NCBI RefSeq assembly: GCF_007997075.1 | Contig: NZ_VORS01000001.1 | Location: 592,478-656,477, forward strand | Source of the DNA: Polaribacter sp. IC073 | GTDB lineage: Bacteria > Bacteroidota > Bacteroidia > Flavobacteriales > Flavobacteriaceae | Direction of reading: 5' to 3' | Length of the DNA: 64,000 nt | Shown here: positions 8,687-17,250 of the stretch, piece after piece | Position numbering within the stretch: the first letter of the stretch is position 1 | Layout of the letters: each line of letters starts with the position of its first letter | The notes under the pieces: generated by a model | The model's database searches: none | The model's input: the letters and a program-made list of their open reading frames with translations, nothing else | Told to the model about the DNA's origin: nothing | Translations under genes and position numbers: made by a program

Positions 8687-10507
8687 ATGAACCAAAGTAA
8701 AATCTTAATTATTGCATTCTTAGTATTGCAGACAACGTTGTTTTCCCAAGAAAAAAAGGAAGTCCAGAAGTTAGATACTATTATAATAAAATCTACCAGA
8801 ATAGATTTACCATTTAAAGAAAACTCTAGAACTATAGATATTATTACTTCAAAAGATATAAAAAATAGTGCAGCTACAAATGTTGCTGATATATTACAAC
8901 AAGTTGCAGGGGTAGATATTAGAAGAAGAGGAACCGCAGGCAGTCAAGCAGATTTATACATTAGAGGTGGTGGTTTCGATCAAACTTTATTGTTAATTGA
9001 CGGTATTAAAATGGATGATTCTCAAACCGGCCATCACACTATGAATGCAGCGTTACCAATTGAAGTGATCGAAAGAATTGAAATTATTAAAGGACCTGCA
9101 GCAAGAGTCTTCGGACAAAATGCATTTACTGGAGCCATAAACATTGTCACCAAAAAGAGGTTAGAAAATACGGTTTCTGCAAATATTGAAACCGGTTCTT
9201 TTGGGCAATTAAATGGTTCTGTAACGGTTGGTAAAGAATTCGAAAATTCATCAATAATTGCACATGTTGGTGCGTTAACTTCAGATGGATACCGTACTAA
9301 TTCTGATTATAACAATTACAATTATTTCTTAAAAGGGGTTTTCAATAAGAAAAAGCAAGCCATAGAAGTGTTAGCTACTTTTTTCGATAAAAAATATGGC
9401 GCAGAAAATTTTTATACTACAAACCCAAATTGGAATGAGTATGAAGAAACACAAAGCAGTTTATTTGGAGTGTCTACTACTTTTAAAACAGAAAAATTTA
9501 AGATTACACCAAGAGTTTATTGGAAAAGAGGGCAAGATATTTTTTTATTAAAGAGAGACGATCCTAGTTTTTTTAGAAACTTACATATTACCAATAAAGT
9601 GGGGGTAGAAACAAATGCCTCATACACATCAAACTTAGGAATTACAGGTTTTGGAATAGATGTTTCTAGGGTTTTTATTAGTAGTAACAACCTAGGGAAA
9701 AGAAATAGAACGATGGCAAATTTGTTTTTAGAACACCGTTTTAAATTAGCAAATGACAAGTTAGATATTACACCAGGAGTTGCGGTTACGTACTTTTCTG
9801 ATTTTAAATTTCATGCTTTTCCAGGTTTAGATATCGGATATCAAATCTCAGAAAATTTAAAAGCGTATGGAAATTTAGGGGTTACATATAGAATACCAAC
9901 CTATACAGATTTATTTTACAATTCACCTAGCACAATAGGAAACCCTAATTTAGAGCCAGAAGAAGCATTTGCGCAAGAAATAGGATTCAAATACAACTCA
10001 GGAAAGTTTACAACTTCTGTAGCAGTTTTTAACAGGAATGCAACTAATTTAATTGATTTTGTAAGAGAAAACACCACAGACTCTAAGTTTACAGCAACCA
10101 ATATCGCGAAAGTAAATACCCAAGGTTTTGAGATAAATACAGCTTATAATTTTAAAATAAATAAGTTTAGCCAGACATTGTCTTTTGGTTATAATTTTTT
10201 AGAAGATGATATTTTAGAACAAAATAAGGATTTGTCTCGGTATTCTTTAAACACCTTAAAGCATCAATTTATAACACGTTTTTCATCAAGATTATTTAAA
10301 AACGTAAGACAAAACATTATTTACAAACATGCAGAAAGAACCATCGGTACAAGTTATAATGTTTGGGATGCTTCTGTAATTGTAGATTTTAATAAATTTA
10401 GTTTCACAGTTACTGCGAATAATATTTTTGACGCAGATTATATAGAATCTGGTTTTGTACCAATGCCACCAAGCAATGTTTTATTTGGGTTGCGTTATAA
10501 TTATTAG
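8687..10507 (+). CDS. TonB-dependent outer-membrane receptor
   Basis: A 606-residue receptor. The start at 8687 gives MNQSKILIIAF and a signal peptide ending FSQ; the upstream TTG at 8654 would add 11 unlikely residues. Residues of about 27-35 (LDTIIIKS) resemble a TonB box. The plug domain follows (VADILQQVAGVDIRRR, LYIRGGGFDQTLLLIDG, EVIERIEIIKGPAARVFGQNA), then a 22-strand-type barrel ending in an aromatic residue pattern, FGLRYNY. Similar to BtuB/FepA-class small receptors without a carboxypeptidase-like extension. The divergent MocR regulator suggests a vitamin B6- or amine-related ligand, which is only an inference. Confidence 0.9.
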   Translation: MNQSKILIIAFLVLQTTLFSQEKKEVQKLDTIIIKSTRIDLPFKENSRTIDIITSKDIKNSAATNVADILQQVAGVDIRRRGTAGSQADLYIRGGGFDQTLLLIDGIKMDDSQTGHHTMNAALPIEVIERIEIIKGPAARVFGQNAFTGAINIVTKKRLENTVSANIETGSFGQLNGSVTVGKEFENSSIIAHVGALTSDGYRTNSDYNNYNYFLKGVFNKKKQAIEVLATFFDKKYGAENFYTTNPNWNEYEETQSSLFGVSTTFKTEKFKITPRVYWKRGQDIFLLKRDDPSFFRNLHITNKVGVETNASYTSNLGITGFGIDVSRVFISSNNLGKRNRTMANLFLEHRFKLANDKLDITPGVAVTYFSDFKFHAFPGLDIGYQISENLKAYGNLGVTYRIPTYTDLFYNSPSTIGNPNLEPEEAFAQEIGFKYNSGKFTTSVAVFNRNATNLIDFVRENTTDSKFTATNIAKVNTQGFEINTAYNFKINKFSQTLSFGYNFLEDDILEQNKDLSRYSLNTLKHQFITRFSSRLFKNVRQNIIYKHAERTIGTSYNVWDASVIVDFNKFSFTVTANNIFDADYIESGFVPMPPSNVLFGLRYNY

Positions 10508-10536
10508 AGAATAAATTCACAAATTTTAGCATACAA

Positions 10537-10572
10537 CCGTCATTCATCCTTTTGAATGATGGTTTTCTTTTT
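10537..10572 (+). terminator. Terminator of the TonB receptor gene
   Basis: Ten-bp stem CCGTCATTCA/TGAATGATGG with one G-U pair and a 6-base loop, followed by TTTTCTTTTTT. Confidence 0.82.
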
Positions 10573-10589
10573 TGAACAAAACAATTCCT

Positions 10590-10597
10590 TAACTTTG
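10590..10597 (+). promoter_or_regulatory. -7 element for the cupin_8 gene
   Basis: Exact TAACTTTG, with a TTG at 10572-10574 only 15 bases upstream. It supports initiation at the TTG codon at 10621. Confidence 0.55.
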
Positions 10598-10620
10598 CCT
10601 CTCTAAAAAAAATAACGAGC

Positions 10621-11493
10621 TTGAATTTATCGGAAATAGATAGGGTTGAAACCCTAACGAAAGAAGACTTTATAGAAAACTACTTTAAGCCACAGAAACC
10701 AGTGGTTATTGAACGGTTCATAGAAGATTGGCCAGCATATTCTAAATGGAATTTAGCCTATATAAAAGAAGTTGCAGGGGATAAAGTTGTGCCTTTGTAT
10801 GACGACAGACCTGTAGATTTTAAAGATGGTTTTAATGAGCCACACGCAAAAATGAAGATGTCTGAATATGTAGATTTGTTAAAACGCGAACCGACAAAGT
10901 TTAGAATTTTTCTATGGAATGTTTTGAAAGAAGTACCTGTTTTACAAAAAGATTTTAAATTTCCAGATTTTGGTTTGCGATTAATGAAAGGGATGCCAAT
11001 GTTGTTTTTTGGAGGAACAAATTCTTATACTTTTATGCATTATGACATCGATCTAGCAAATATTTTTCACTTTCATTTTGAAGGAAAAAAAGAAGTTGTT
11101 TTATTTAATCAAAAGCAAAATAAGTATTTATATAAAGTTCCGTATTCTTTAATTACAAGAGAAGACATCGATTTTTCAAATCCGGATTTTAAGAAATGGC
11201 CCGCTTTAAAAAAGGCAAAAGGGTATAAAACAAATTTAGAGCATGGGCAAGTTTTGTATATGCCAGAAGGTTATTGGCATTATATGAAGTATATAACGCC
11301 CGGTTTTTCGATGAGTTTAAGAGCAATTGCAAGAACCCCAAAAAACTTATCAAAAGCAATATATAATGTTTTTGTAATGAGAACAATCGATACGGTTATG
11401 CGAAAAATAAAAGGGCAAAAATGGATTGATTGGAAAAATGAAAAAGCAATTGTGCAAACAAATAAGGGGAACAATATTAAAAAGGAGTATTAA
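10621..11493 (+). CDS. Cupin-like (JmjC/cupin_8) Fe(II)/2-oxoglutarate dioxygenase family protein
   Basis: A 290-residue JmjC-fold protein. The iron facial triad is visible as His140-x-Asp142 in FMHYDID and His220 in GYWHYMKY. The opening KPVVIERFIEDWPA is the usual cupin_8 start. The start codon is TTG, supported by a -7 element about 24 bases upstream and the absence of a nearby ATG in frame. Family members hydroxylate proteins or small molecules; the substrate here is unknown. The basic tail (KKIKGQKWIDWKNEKAI) is non-conserved. Confidence 0.85.
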   Translation: MNLSEIDRVETLTKEDFIENYFKPQKPVVIERFIEDWPAYSKWNLAYIKEVAGDKVVPLYDDRPVDFKDGFNEPHAKMKMSEYVDLLKREPTKFRIFLWNVLKEVPVLQKDFKFPDFGLRLMKGMPMLFFGGTNSYTFMHYDIDLANIFHFHFEGKKEVVLFNQKQNKYLYKVPYSLITREDIDFSNPDFKKWPALKKAKGYKTNLEHGQVLYMPEGYWHYMKYITPGFSMSLRAIARTPKNLSKAIYNVFVMRTIDTVMRKIKGQKWIDWKNEKAIVQTNKGNNIKKEY

Positions 11494-11551
11494 TACGGAG
11501 GTTTTAAGTATTTGGGTTTCATTATATTGCCGTTGTAAAAAATGCTATGTT

Positions 11552-11707
11552 ATGAAAGCTTGCCCAAGGTGTAAATCTGTATCTAGACACAGATTGAAAA
11601 GAAAAGGAATTGTGAAATTAATACCAGGAACAAAAGGATATGCTTGTGACAAGTGTAAAACCAAATATACTTGGGTTTCTATTATAAATTTATCCTTAAG
11701 AATTTAA
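11552..11707 (+). CDS. Small zinc-ribbon-like protein (51 aa)
   Basis: Starting at the ATG at 11552 gives a 51-residue basic protein with two paired cysteines, CPRC near the N-terminus and CDKC about 27 residues later, consistent with one structural zinc site. The longer open frame reaching back to 11426 overlaps the cupin gene and lacks conserved character, so the short form is preferred. It lies between the cupin_8 gene and a bidirectional terminator. The function is unknown. Confidence 0.55.
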   Translation: MKACPRCKSVSRHRLKRKGIVKLIPGTKGYACDKCKTKYTWVSIINLSLRI

Positions 11708-11710
11708 AAA

Positions 11711-11746
11711 AAAAAGCCTCACAATTATAAATTGTGAGGCTTTTTT
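11711..11746. terminator. Bidirectional terminator
   Basis: Perfect stem GCCTCACAAT/ATTGTGAGGC (11716-11725 and 11731-11740), 5-base loop, extended by A6 and T6. It separates the convergent zinc-ribbon and rseP genes. Confidence 0.92.
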
Positions 11747-11768
11747 AATGCTTTATAATTTTAAATTA

Positions 11769-13115
11769 TCACTTAAAGAGTCTAAAGACATCATTTCCGT
11801 TTGCAAAAAGTAATAAGGCAATTAATAGAACAAAGCCAATAACTTGTGCATATTCTAGAAATTTATCTCCAGGTTTTCTACCTGTAATCATTTCCCAAAG
11901 TGTAAACACTACATGCCCACCATCTAAAGCAGGAATTGGCAATAAGTTCATAAACCCTAACATAATAGAAAGGAAAGCGGTAATGTTCCAGAAAGACTCT
12001 GCACTAAATTCATCAGGAAAAATACTTCCAATAGAAATAAAACCACCCAAACCTTTGTAGGCTCCTGTACTTGGATTAAATATTTTCTTTAGTTGTTTGA
12101 TGTAATCTGTAAGCGTTTTCCAAGATTTGTTCCACCCAGCAGGAATCGCTTCTGCAAAAGTATATTCTTTATCTGCTAACGTATAGTAGCCTAGCTTTTC
12201 TAAATCTGTGAAAGGCAGCTGTAAAATACCAACTCCTAATTTACCGTCTTCAGTAACCTTAACAGCAATTTCTTCTGTTTCCTTACCTCTTTTTACGGTA
12301 ATAGAAATATCTTGATTCTTATATTTATCTAATTGATTTTGAACTTCATCAAAATATTTTATGGGGTTGCCATTAATGGCAGTAACAATATCTTTTGCTT
12401 TTAAATTAGAGTCTTTGTTCGGTGATCCTTCAGAAATACCCGCAATTGCAAAAGGATAACGTGGGTGTAAAATAGCACCTGCATCTTTGCCTCTATCCAT
12501 TAATTGAGAAATAAAATCTTCTGGAATTTCTTTGTCTAAAACGACTCCATCTCTTTCAATTTGATAATTATTTCCATTGATAAACTCTAATGTTAAACTA
12601 GAGAATTTTTTTATTTTTAGACCATCAACTGTTAAGATTTTATCGCCATTTTTAATTCCTAAACTCATCGCTAGAGAGTCTTGTACCCAAACACCATCTT
12701 TTACATTTTCGTTTGGTAAATATCTTTCACCATAACCCCACATTAACATAATATAGATAAAAATACCTAAAACGAAGTTTACAAAAACACCACCTAGCAT
12801 AATAATTAGACGCTGCCACGCGGGTTTAGAACGAAATTCCCAAGGTTGTGGCGGTAAAGCCATTTGCTCAGTATCCATACTTTCGTCAATCATACCAGAG
12901 ATTTTTACGTAACCTCCTAAAGGAATCCAACCGATACCATAAACGGTATCACCAATTTTTTTCTTGAAAATAGAGAATTTGTAATCGAAGAATAAGTAGA
13001 ATTTTTCTACTCTCGTTTTAAATAATTTTGCAGGGATAAAGTGCCCTAATTCGTGCAAAACAATTAGTAAAGATAAACTTAGTATAAATTGAGATGCTTT
13101 TATTAATATTTCCAT
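11769..13115 (-). CDS. rseP: RseP site-2 intramembrane zinc metalloprotease
   Basis: A 448-residue S2P protease. HELGH at residues 21-25 is the zinc/catalytic motif in the first membrane helix, and NLLPIPALDGGH near residue 390 supplies the third zinc ligand. Residues of about 200-300 hold PDZ-like sequence (GISEGSPNKDSNLKAKDIVTAINGNPI). In the canonical pathway RseP cleaves membrane-bound anti-sigma factors after a first cut, releasing ECF sigma factors; it also clears remnant signal peptides. No anti-sigma gene is adjacent. Confidence 0.95.
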   Translation of the reverse strand: MEILIKASQFILSLSLLIVLHELGHFIPAKLFKTRVEKFYLFFDYKFSIFKKKIGDTVYGIGWIPLGGYVKISGMIDESMDTEQMALPPQPWEFRSKPAWQRLIIMLGGVFVNFVLGIFIYIMLMWGYGERYLPNENVKDGVWVQDSLAMSLGIKNGDKILTVDGLKIKKFSSLTLEFINGNNYQIERDGVVLDKEIPEDFISQLMDRGKDAGAILHPRYPFAIAGISEGSPNKDSNLKAKDIVTAINGNPIKYFDEVQNQLDKYKNQDISITVKRGKETEEIAVKVTEDGKLGVGILQLPFTDLEKLGYYTLADKEYTFAEAIPAGWNKSWKTLTDYIKQLKKIFNPSTGAYKGLGGFISIGSIFPDEFSAESFWNITAFLSIMLGFMNLLPIPALDGGHVVFTLWEMITGRKPGDKFLEYAQVIGFVLLIALLLFANGNDVFRLFK

Positions 13116-13144
13116 TCAGCGTTAAATCAGATTTAAAAAAGAAG

Positions 13145-13152
13145 CAAATGTA
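13145..13152 (-). promoter_or_regulatory. -7 element for rseP
   Basis: Exact TACATTTG on minus, 29 bases upstream of the rseP start. No convincing TTG partner is present. Confidence 0.45.
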
Positions 13153-13260
13153 AGGTTTTCGATAGAGTTCTAAAAGAACTATTAAAGGTTGCTTTTTATT
13201 TTAACAAAGAATTTAGACAGAAGTTGACTTTGTTCTCTTTTCTGCCGTGTTTTTAAGTCG

Positions 13261-13268
13261 TATTTTTG
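13261..13268 (+). promoter_or_regulatory. -7 element for the SCO1-like gene
   Basis: Exact TATTTTTG, 17 bases upstream of the ATG at 13286. Confidence 0.45.
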
Positions 13269-13285
13269 TAGTATAAACCAATATT

Positions 13286-13966
13286 ATGGAGATTAAATTC
13301 TTTAAAAAATCGATTCCTACACTTATTTTTTTAATAGTGTTTTCTGCAATAGTTATTCCTGTTTTTTATCAGTTATTAAAAGTAGACACAAAGTTGAAAA
13401 TTTACAATCCTGCAGATGTAAACCCGAGGTTGGTAGATTTTTCGATGAAACATATTACCAAAGATCATACGGTTGCAGATTTTAAATTAACCAACCAGAA
13501 CGGAGAAATTATTACCAATAAAAATTATAAAAATAAAATCTATGTAGCAGATTTCTTTTTTACACGTTGCCAAACTATTTGTATTGCAATGGCGTATAAT
13601 ATGAGTGAATTGCAAGATTTCTATAAAAAAGATGCCGATATAATGTTTCTTTCTCATTCTGTAACGCCGGTAATAGACAGTGTTTCTGTGCTAAAAGATT
13701 ACGCAGAAAGAAAAGGAGTGATGGATGGCAAGTGGAATGTTACTACCGGAAGCAAGAAACACATTTACGAGTTGGCGAGAAAGAGTTATTTTGCGGTTTT
13801 AGACGAGGGTGACGGTGGTGAAAATGATTTTATTCATACAGAACAATTTATTTTAGTAGACAAAGAAAGACGTATTCGTGGGTATTATGATGGTACCGAA
13901 AAAGAAGATATGATAAAATTAAAGAATGATATCGTTTTGTTAAAGGAAGAATATGCGTCTAAATAA
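13286..13966 (+). CDS. SCO1/SenC family thioredoxin-fold protein
   Basis: A 226-residue protein anchored by an N-terminal helix (about 11-30), with the thioredoxin fold outside. The copper/redox motif CQTIC (Cys95, Cys99, CxxxC) and the distal His184 (FIHTEQFILVD) are the copper ligands of SCO proteins. SCO proteins deliver copper to CuA of cytochrome oxidase or act as thiol oxidoreductases. It ends just where the feo promoter begins, so it is adjacent to, but not obviously part of, the iron operon. Confidence 0.9.
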   Translation: MEIKFFKKSIPTLIFLIVFSAIVIPVFYQLLKVDTKLKIYNPADVNPRLVDFSMKHITKDHTVADFKLTNQNGEIITNKNYKNKIYVADFFFTRCQTICIAMAYNMSELQDFYKKDADIMFLSHSVTPVIDSVSVLKDYAERKGVMDGKWNVTTGSKKHIYELARKSYFAVLDEGDGGENDFIHTEQFILVDKERRIRGYYDGTEKEDMIKLKNDIVLLKEEYASK

Positions 13967-13967
13967 C

Positions 13968-13999
13968 TTGTTTAGAATCATTCTAAATGAGTATCTTTG
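13968..13999 (+). promoter_or_regulatory. feoAB promoter overlapped by Fur-box-like operator
   Basis: TTG (13968-13970), 21-base spacer, exact TATCTTTG (13992-13999). The spacer holds the perfect 8-1-8 palindrome TTTAGAATCATTCTAAA (13971-13987), which matches the inverted-repeat form of a Fur box at most positions. A repressor bound there would block the polymerase, as expected for iron-repressed feo. Confidence 0.75.
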
Positions 14000-14017
14000 C
14001 TATCCAAATAAAAAACG

Positions 14018-14248
14018 TTGAATACAATTGCATCTTTACACATTGGTGAAATGGGCTATATTTCTGAAGAATCTTTAGACTTTATTCCGCTGAAATTATT
14101 AGAAATGGGTTGTTTGCCTGGAGCTGAGGTAGAATTGGTGCAAATTGCGCCTTTAAAAGACCCTTTGTATATTTGCGTAAACGGAAGTCATTTGGCAATT
14201 AGAAAAGAAACAGCTTCGAAAATAAAAATCTTAAAAGCACATTTGTAA
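14018..14248 (+). CDS. feoA: FeoA SH3-like ferrous iron transport protein
   Basis: A 76-residue small SH3-fold protein with the FeoA pattern LLEMGCLPGAEVELVQIAPLKDPL and a C-terminal LAIRKETASKIKI. It binds the cytoplasmic side of FeoB and is needed for transport. TTG start at 14018, about 19 bases after the -7 element, with no ATG alternative in frame nearby. Its stop overlaps the feoB start by one base (TAATG), indicating translational coupling. Confidence 0.92.
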   Translation: MNTIASLHIGEMGYISEESLDFIPLKLLEMGCLPGAEVELVQIAPLKDPLYICVNGSHLAIRKETASKIKILKAHL

Positions 14249-16356
14249 TGTCTAAAACCGATATAAAAGTTGCTTTAATTGGAAACCCCAATACGGGTAA
14301 AACGTCACTATTTAATCAACTTACAGGTTTAAATCAGAAAGTTGGTAATTACCCAGGAGTAACAGTAGATAAGAAACAAGGTACCAGTAAATTAACAGCA
14401 ACACAAAATGCTTTAATTACAGATTTACCAGGTACGTATAGCATAAACCCAACTTCTTTAGATGAAAGTATTGTTTTAAAAACCTTACTTAAAAAAGATA
14501 TTAAAGAATCGCCAGATGTAATTTTAGTCGTTGCAGATGTAGAGAATTTAAAAAGAAACTTATTACTTTTTTCGCAAATTAAAGATTTAGAAATCCCGAC
14601 AGTTTTGGCTATCAATATGGTAGATCAGATGACAAAAAAGGGAATAACTATTGATTTATCTGCGTTAGAAAAAGAGTTAAATACAGAGGTTGTTCTAATT
14701 AGTGCGAGAAAAAATCAAGGAATTGACAACGTAAAAGCAGCAATTATTCGTTGCCATGTTGCGGCAAAAGCATCGCCTTTATGCGGAATAAACTCTAAAA
14801 TTGATCCAGATTATTTTTCAAAATTAAAAGAAATTAGTCCTAATTATTCTTTGTACGAATTATGGTTAATGGTTACTCAAAACAATTACCCAGAAACCGT
14901 TAGTAAAGAAGAAAGAAATAAACTTTTGGCTTTTAAGCAAGACGTTTCTAAGTTGAAGAAATACCAACACAAAGAAACCATTTATCGGTACCAAGAAATT
15001 AATAAAATTTTAAAGAAAACCTATATAATTGATAAAAGCAAAGCTACAGATATAAGAGCTAAATTAGATAAAGTTTTTACACATAAAATTTTTGGCTATG
15101 CCATTTTCCTTCTAATTTTACTCATAATTTTTCAATCTATATTTAATTTGGCAACCGTACCAATGGATTTTATAGATGCTACTTTTGCAGAACTATCAGA
15201 CTTTGTAAGAAGCAAATTAGCACCAGGAGTTTTAACAGATTTATTGGCCGAAGGTATTATTCCGGGAATAGGTGGAGTTGTTATTTTTATTCCGCAAATT
15301 GCTATTTTATTCTTGTTTATAGCCATTTTAGAAGAAACAGGTTATATGAGTCGGGTGGTTTTTTTAATGGATAAAATTATGCGTCGTTTTGGTATGAACG
15401 GTAAAAGTGTTATTCCGTTGATCTCTGGAACCGCGTGTGCAATACCCGCAATTATGGCAACCAGAACTATTTCTAGTTGGAAAGAACGGTTGATAACTAT
15501 TTTAGTAGTTCCATTTACCACTTGTTCTGCGCAGTTACCAGTATATGCAATTTTAATATCTTTAATTATTCCTAAAACGCAAATATTCGGATTTCTAAAT
15601 CTGCAAGGTTTGGTCTTATTGTCTTTATATGCGCTTGGTTTTGCTACCGCAATTATTTCAGCATATATTCTACATAAAACATTAAAAGTAAAATCGAAGT
15701 CGTTTTTTGTTATAGAAATGCCTAATTATAAGCTTCCTTCAATAAAAAATGTATTTTTTGATGTTGTAGAAAAGACAAAAGCATTTGTTTTCGGAGCAGG
15801 AAAAATAATTTTAGCACTGTCTATTATATTATGGTTTTTGGCTTCTAACGGACCAGAATCTTATAAAAATGCAGAAAAAAATACGATTGAAAATTTTGCA
15901 AATACAAATCTAAATGAAGACGACTTAAATCAGAAAATAGCGGCGGCAAAATTAGAAAACTCTTACATTGGTATTATGGGAAAATCTATAGAACCAGCAA
16001 TAAAACCTTTGGGGTATGATTGGAAAATTGGTATTGCATTAATTACTTCTTTTGCAGCTCGTGAGGTTTTTATAGGAACTTTAGCAACCATTTATAGTGT
16101 AGGTTCGGATGATGAAGATACTGCAACAATTAAAGAAAAAATGGCTTCTGAAGTAAATGAAACTGGAGGCAAGCTATTTAACTTTCCTGTAGGAATGTCT
16201 TTGTTAGTTTTCTACGCATTTGCGATGCAATGTATGGCAACTTTAGCCATTGTAAAACGCGAAACTAAAACATGGAAATGGCCCTTAATTCAGCTTTTCG
16301 GAATGACAGGTTTGGCGTATGTTTCCTCATTTATAATCTATCAAATATTAAGCTAA
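14248..16356 (+). CDS. feoB: FeoB ferrous iron transporter
   Basis: A 702-residue protein: an N-terminal G domain with GNPNTGKTS (about residues 10-18) and DLPGTYS as the switch/G3 region, a GDI-like segment, then a polytopic membrane domain with the two Gate regions (SGTACAIPAIMATRT with the conserved cysteine, and the C-terminal AAREVFIGTLATIY). It imports Fe2+ across the inner membrane. It sits in a three-gene operon with feoA before and a 38-residue accessory peptide after, each junction overlapping by one base. Confidence 0.97.
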   Translation: MSKTDIKVALIGNPNTGKTSLFNQLTGLNQKVGNYPGVTVDKKQGTSKLTATQNALITDLPGTYSINPTSLDESIVLKTLLKKDIKESPDVILVVADVENLKRNLLLFSQIKDLEIPTVLAINMVDQMTKKGITIDLSALEKELNTEVVLISARKNQGIDNVKAAIIRCHVAAKASPLCGINSKIDPDYFSKLKEISPNYSLYELWLMVTQNNYPETVSKEERNKLLAFKQDVSKLKKYQHKETIYRYQEINKILKKTYIIDKSKATDIRAKLDKVFTHKIFGYAIFLLILLIIFQSIFNLATVPMDFIDATFAELSDFVRSKLAPGVLTDLLAEGIIPGIGGVVIFIPQIAILFLFIAILEETGYMSRVVFLMDKIMRRFGMNGKSVIPLISGTACAIPAIMATRTISSWKERLITILVVPFTTCSAQLPVYAILISLIIPKTQIFGFLNLQGLVLLSLYALGFATAIISAYILHKTLKVKSKSFFVIEMPNYKLPSIKNVFFDVVEKTKAFVFGAGKIILALSIILWFLASNGPESYKNAEKNTIENFANTNLNEDDLNQKIAAAKLENSYIGIMGKSIEPAIKPLGYDWKIGIALITSFAAREVFIGTLATIYSVGSDDEDTATIKEKMASEVNETGGKLFNFPVGMSLLVFYAFAMQCMATLAIVKRETKTWKWPLIQLFGMTGLAYVSSFIIYQILS

Positions 16357-16472
16357 TGCAAGAAATACTCGTTTATTTATTATTACTTTTTGCGGTGTTT
16401 TTTCTATTGAAGAAATACGTGTTTCCATCAAAGAAAAAAGGAGATTGTAGCACAGGTTGTGATTGTCATTAA
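16356..16472 (+). CDS. FeoB-associated Cys-rich membrane peptide (38 aa)
   Basis: The ATG at 16356 shares one base with the feoB stop and encodes one transmembrane helix (ILVYLLLLFAVFFLLKKYVF) followed by a basic linker and a Cys/His tail, CSTGCDCH. This is the FeoB-associated Cys-rich family found after feoB in many Bacteroidota and Firmicutes, where it may take the place of FeoC. The tail could bind metal. A longer in-frame start inside feoB is unlikely. Confidence 0.85.
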   Translation: MQEILVYLLLLFAVFFLLKKYVFPSKKKGDCSTGCDCH

Positions 16473-16515
16473 AAGTATTAACAGAAAATTAATAACATTT
16501 TCTTGTAATGATTTC

Positions 16516-16523
16516 TATTTTTG
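16516..16523 (+). promoter_or_regulatory. -7 element for the DUF2911 gene
   Basis: Exact TATTTTTG, 39 bases upstream of the ATG at 16563. Confidence 0.45.
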
Positions 16524-16562
16524 ATAGACTTGAAACATACAACTCAATAAAATATATTTAAA

Positions 16563-17105
16563 ATGAAAAAATCAGTTTTAGCCATTGCAATTTTTGCAAT
16601 CACATTAATTAGTTCAACAGACACTTTTGCTCAAAAATGGAAAAAATTAGATGCAAGTCCTATGGATGCTTCTACATATCCAGACAATTGGAGAGAATCT
16701 AACAAAGTATTAAAAGTAGTTTATGGTAGACCTCAATTAAAAGGAAGAGATTTAGCAAAATTAGCGCCAGTAGATAAAATTTGGAGAACTGGTGCAAATG
16801 AAGCTGCAGAAATTACATTTTACAAAGATGTAGTTTTTGGAGGAAAACAAGTAAAAGCAGGAACCTATTCTTTATTTACAATTCCGGTTGCAAAAGGAGA
16901 TTGGACGGTTATTTTAAGCACCGCAAAAAATGTTTGGGGACATTACACCTACAAAGAGGAAGAAGATGTTGTTAGAGTTTCTGGGGTAGTTTCTAACTCA
17001 AGTGAAAGTATAGAAGCATTTTCTATGATGTTTGATGAAGACATGACCTTAAAAATGGGTTGGGCAAATACCGTAGTTTCTGTACCAATTACAGCAGAAA
17101 TGTAA
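16563..17105 (+). CDS. Secreted DUF2911 family protein
   Basis: A 180-residue protein with signal peptide 1-23 (ending TFAQ). DUF2911 core: VVYGRPQLKGRDL, IWRTGANEAAEITFYKDV, AGTYSLFTIP and GHYTYKEEEDVVRV. The family is common in Bacteroidota, probably periplasmic, and of unknown function. It is transcribed alone between a good -7 element and a strong terminator. Confidence 0.88.
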   Translation: MKKSVLAIAIFAITLISSTDTFAQKWKKLDASPMDASTYPDNWRESNKVLKVVYGRPQLKGRDLAKLAPVDKIWRTGANEAAEITFYKDVVFGGKQVKAGTYSLFTIPVAKGDWTVILSTAKNVWGHYTYKEEEDVVRVSGVVSNSSESIEAFSMMFDEDMTLKMGWANTVVSVPITAEM

Positions 17106-17141
17106 GAAGATTCATTTCTTTTTTATAAGATACAATTTAAA

Positions 17142-17173
17142 ATGCCGCAAACATTGTTTGCGGCATTTTTTTG
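17142..17173 (+). terminator. Terminator of the DUF2911 gene
   Basis: Stem ATGCCGCAAA/TTTGCGGCAT (17142-17151 and 17157-17166), loop of 5 bases, then T-rich tail. Confidence 0.88.
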
Positions 17174-17220
17174 CCTAAAATTTAGCAGTTTACAAATGAT
17201 AATCTTTACGAGAATAAATG

Positions 17221-17228
17221 TAAATTTG
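17221..17228 (+). promoter_or_regulatory. -7 element for leuS
   Basis: Exact TAAATTTG, 22 bases upstream of the leuS ATG. Confidence 0.5.
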
Positions 17229-17250
17229 CACACTTTAACAAAAGAATCAA

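Noticed and set aside
11426..11551. Longer start for the zinc-ribbon gene
   Set aside because: Would overlap the cupin_8 coding region by about 68 bases and adds sequence with no family character.
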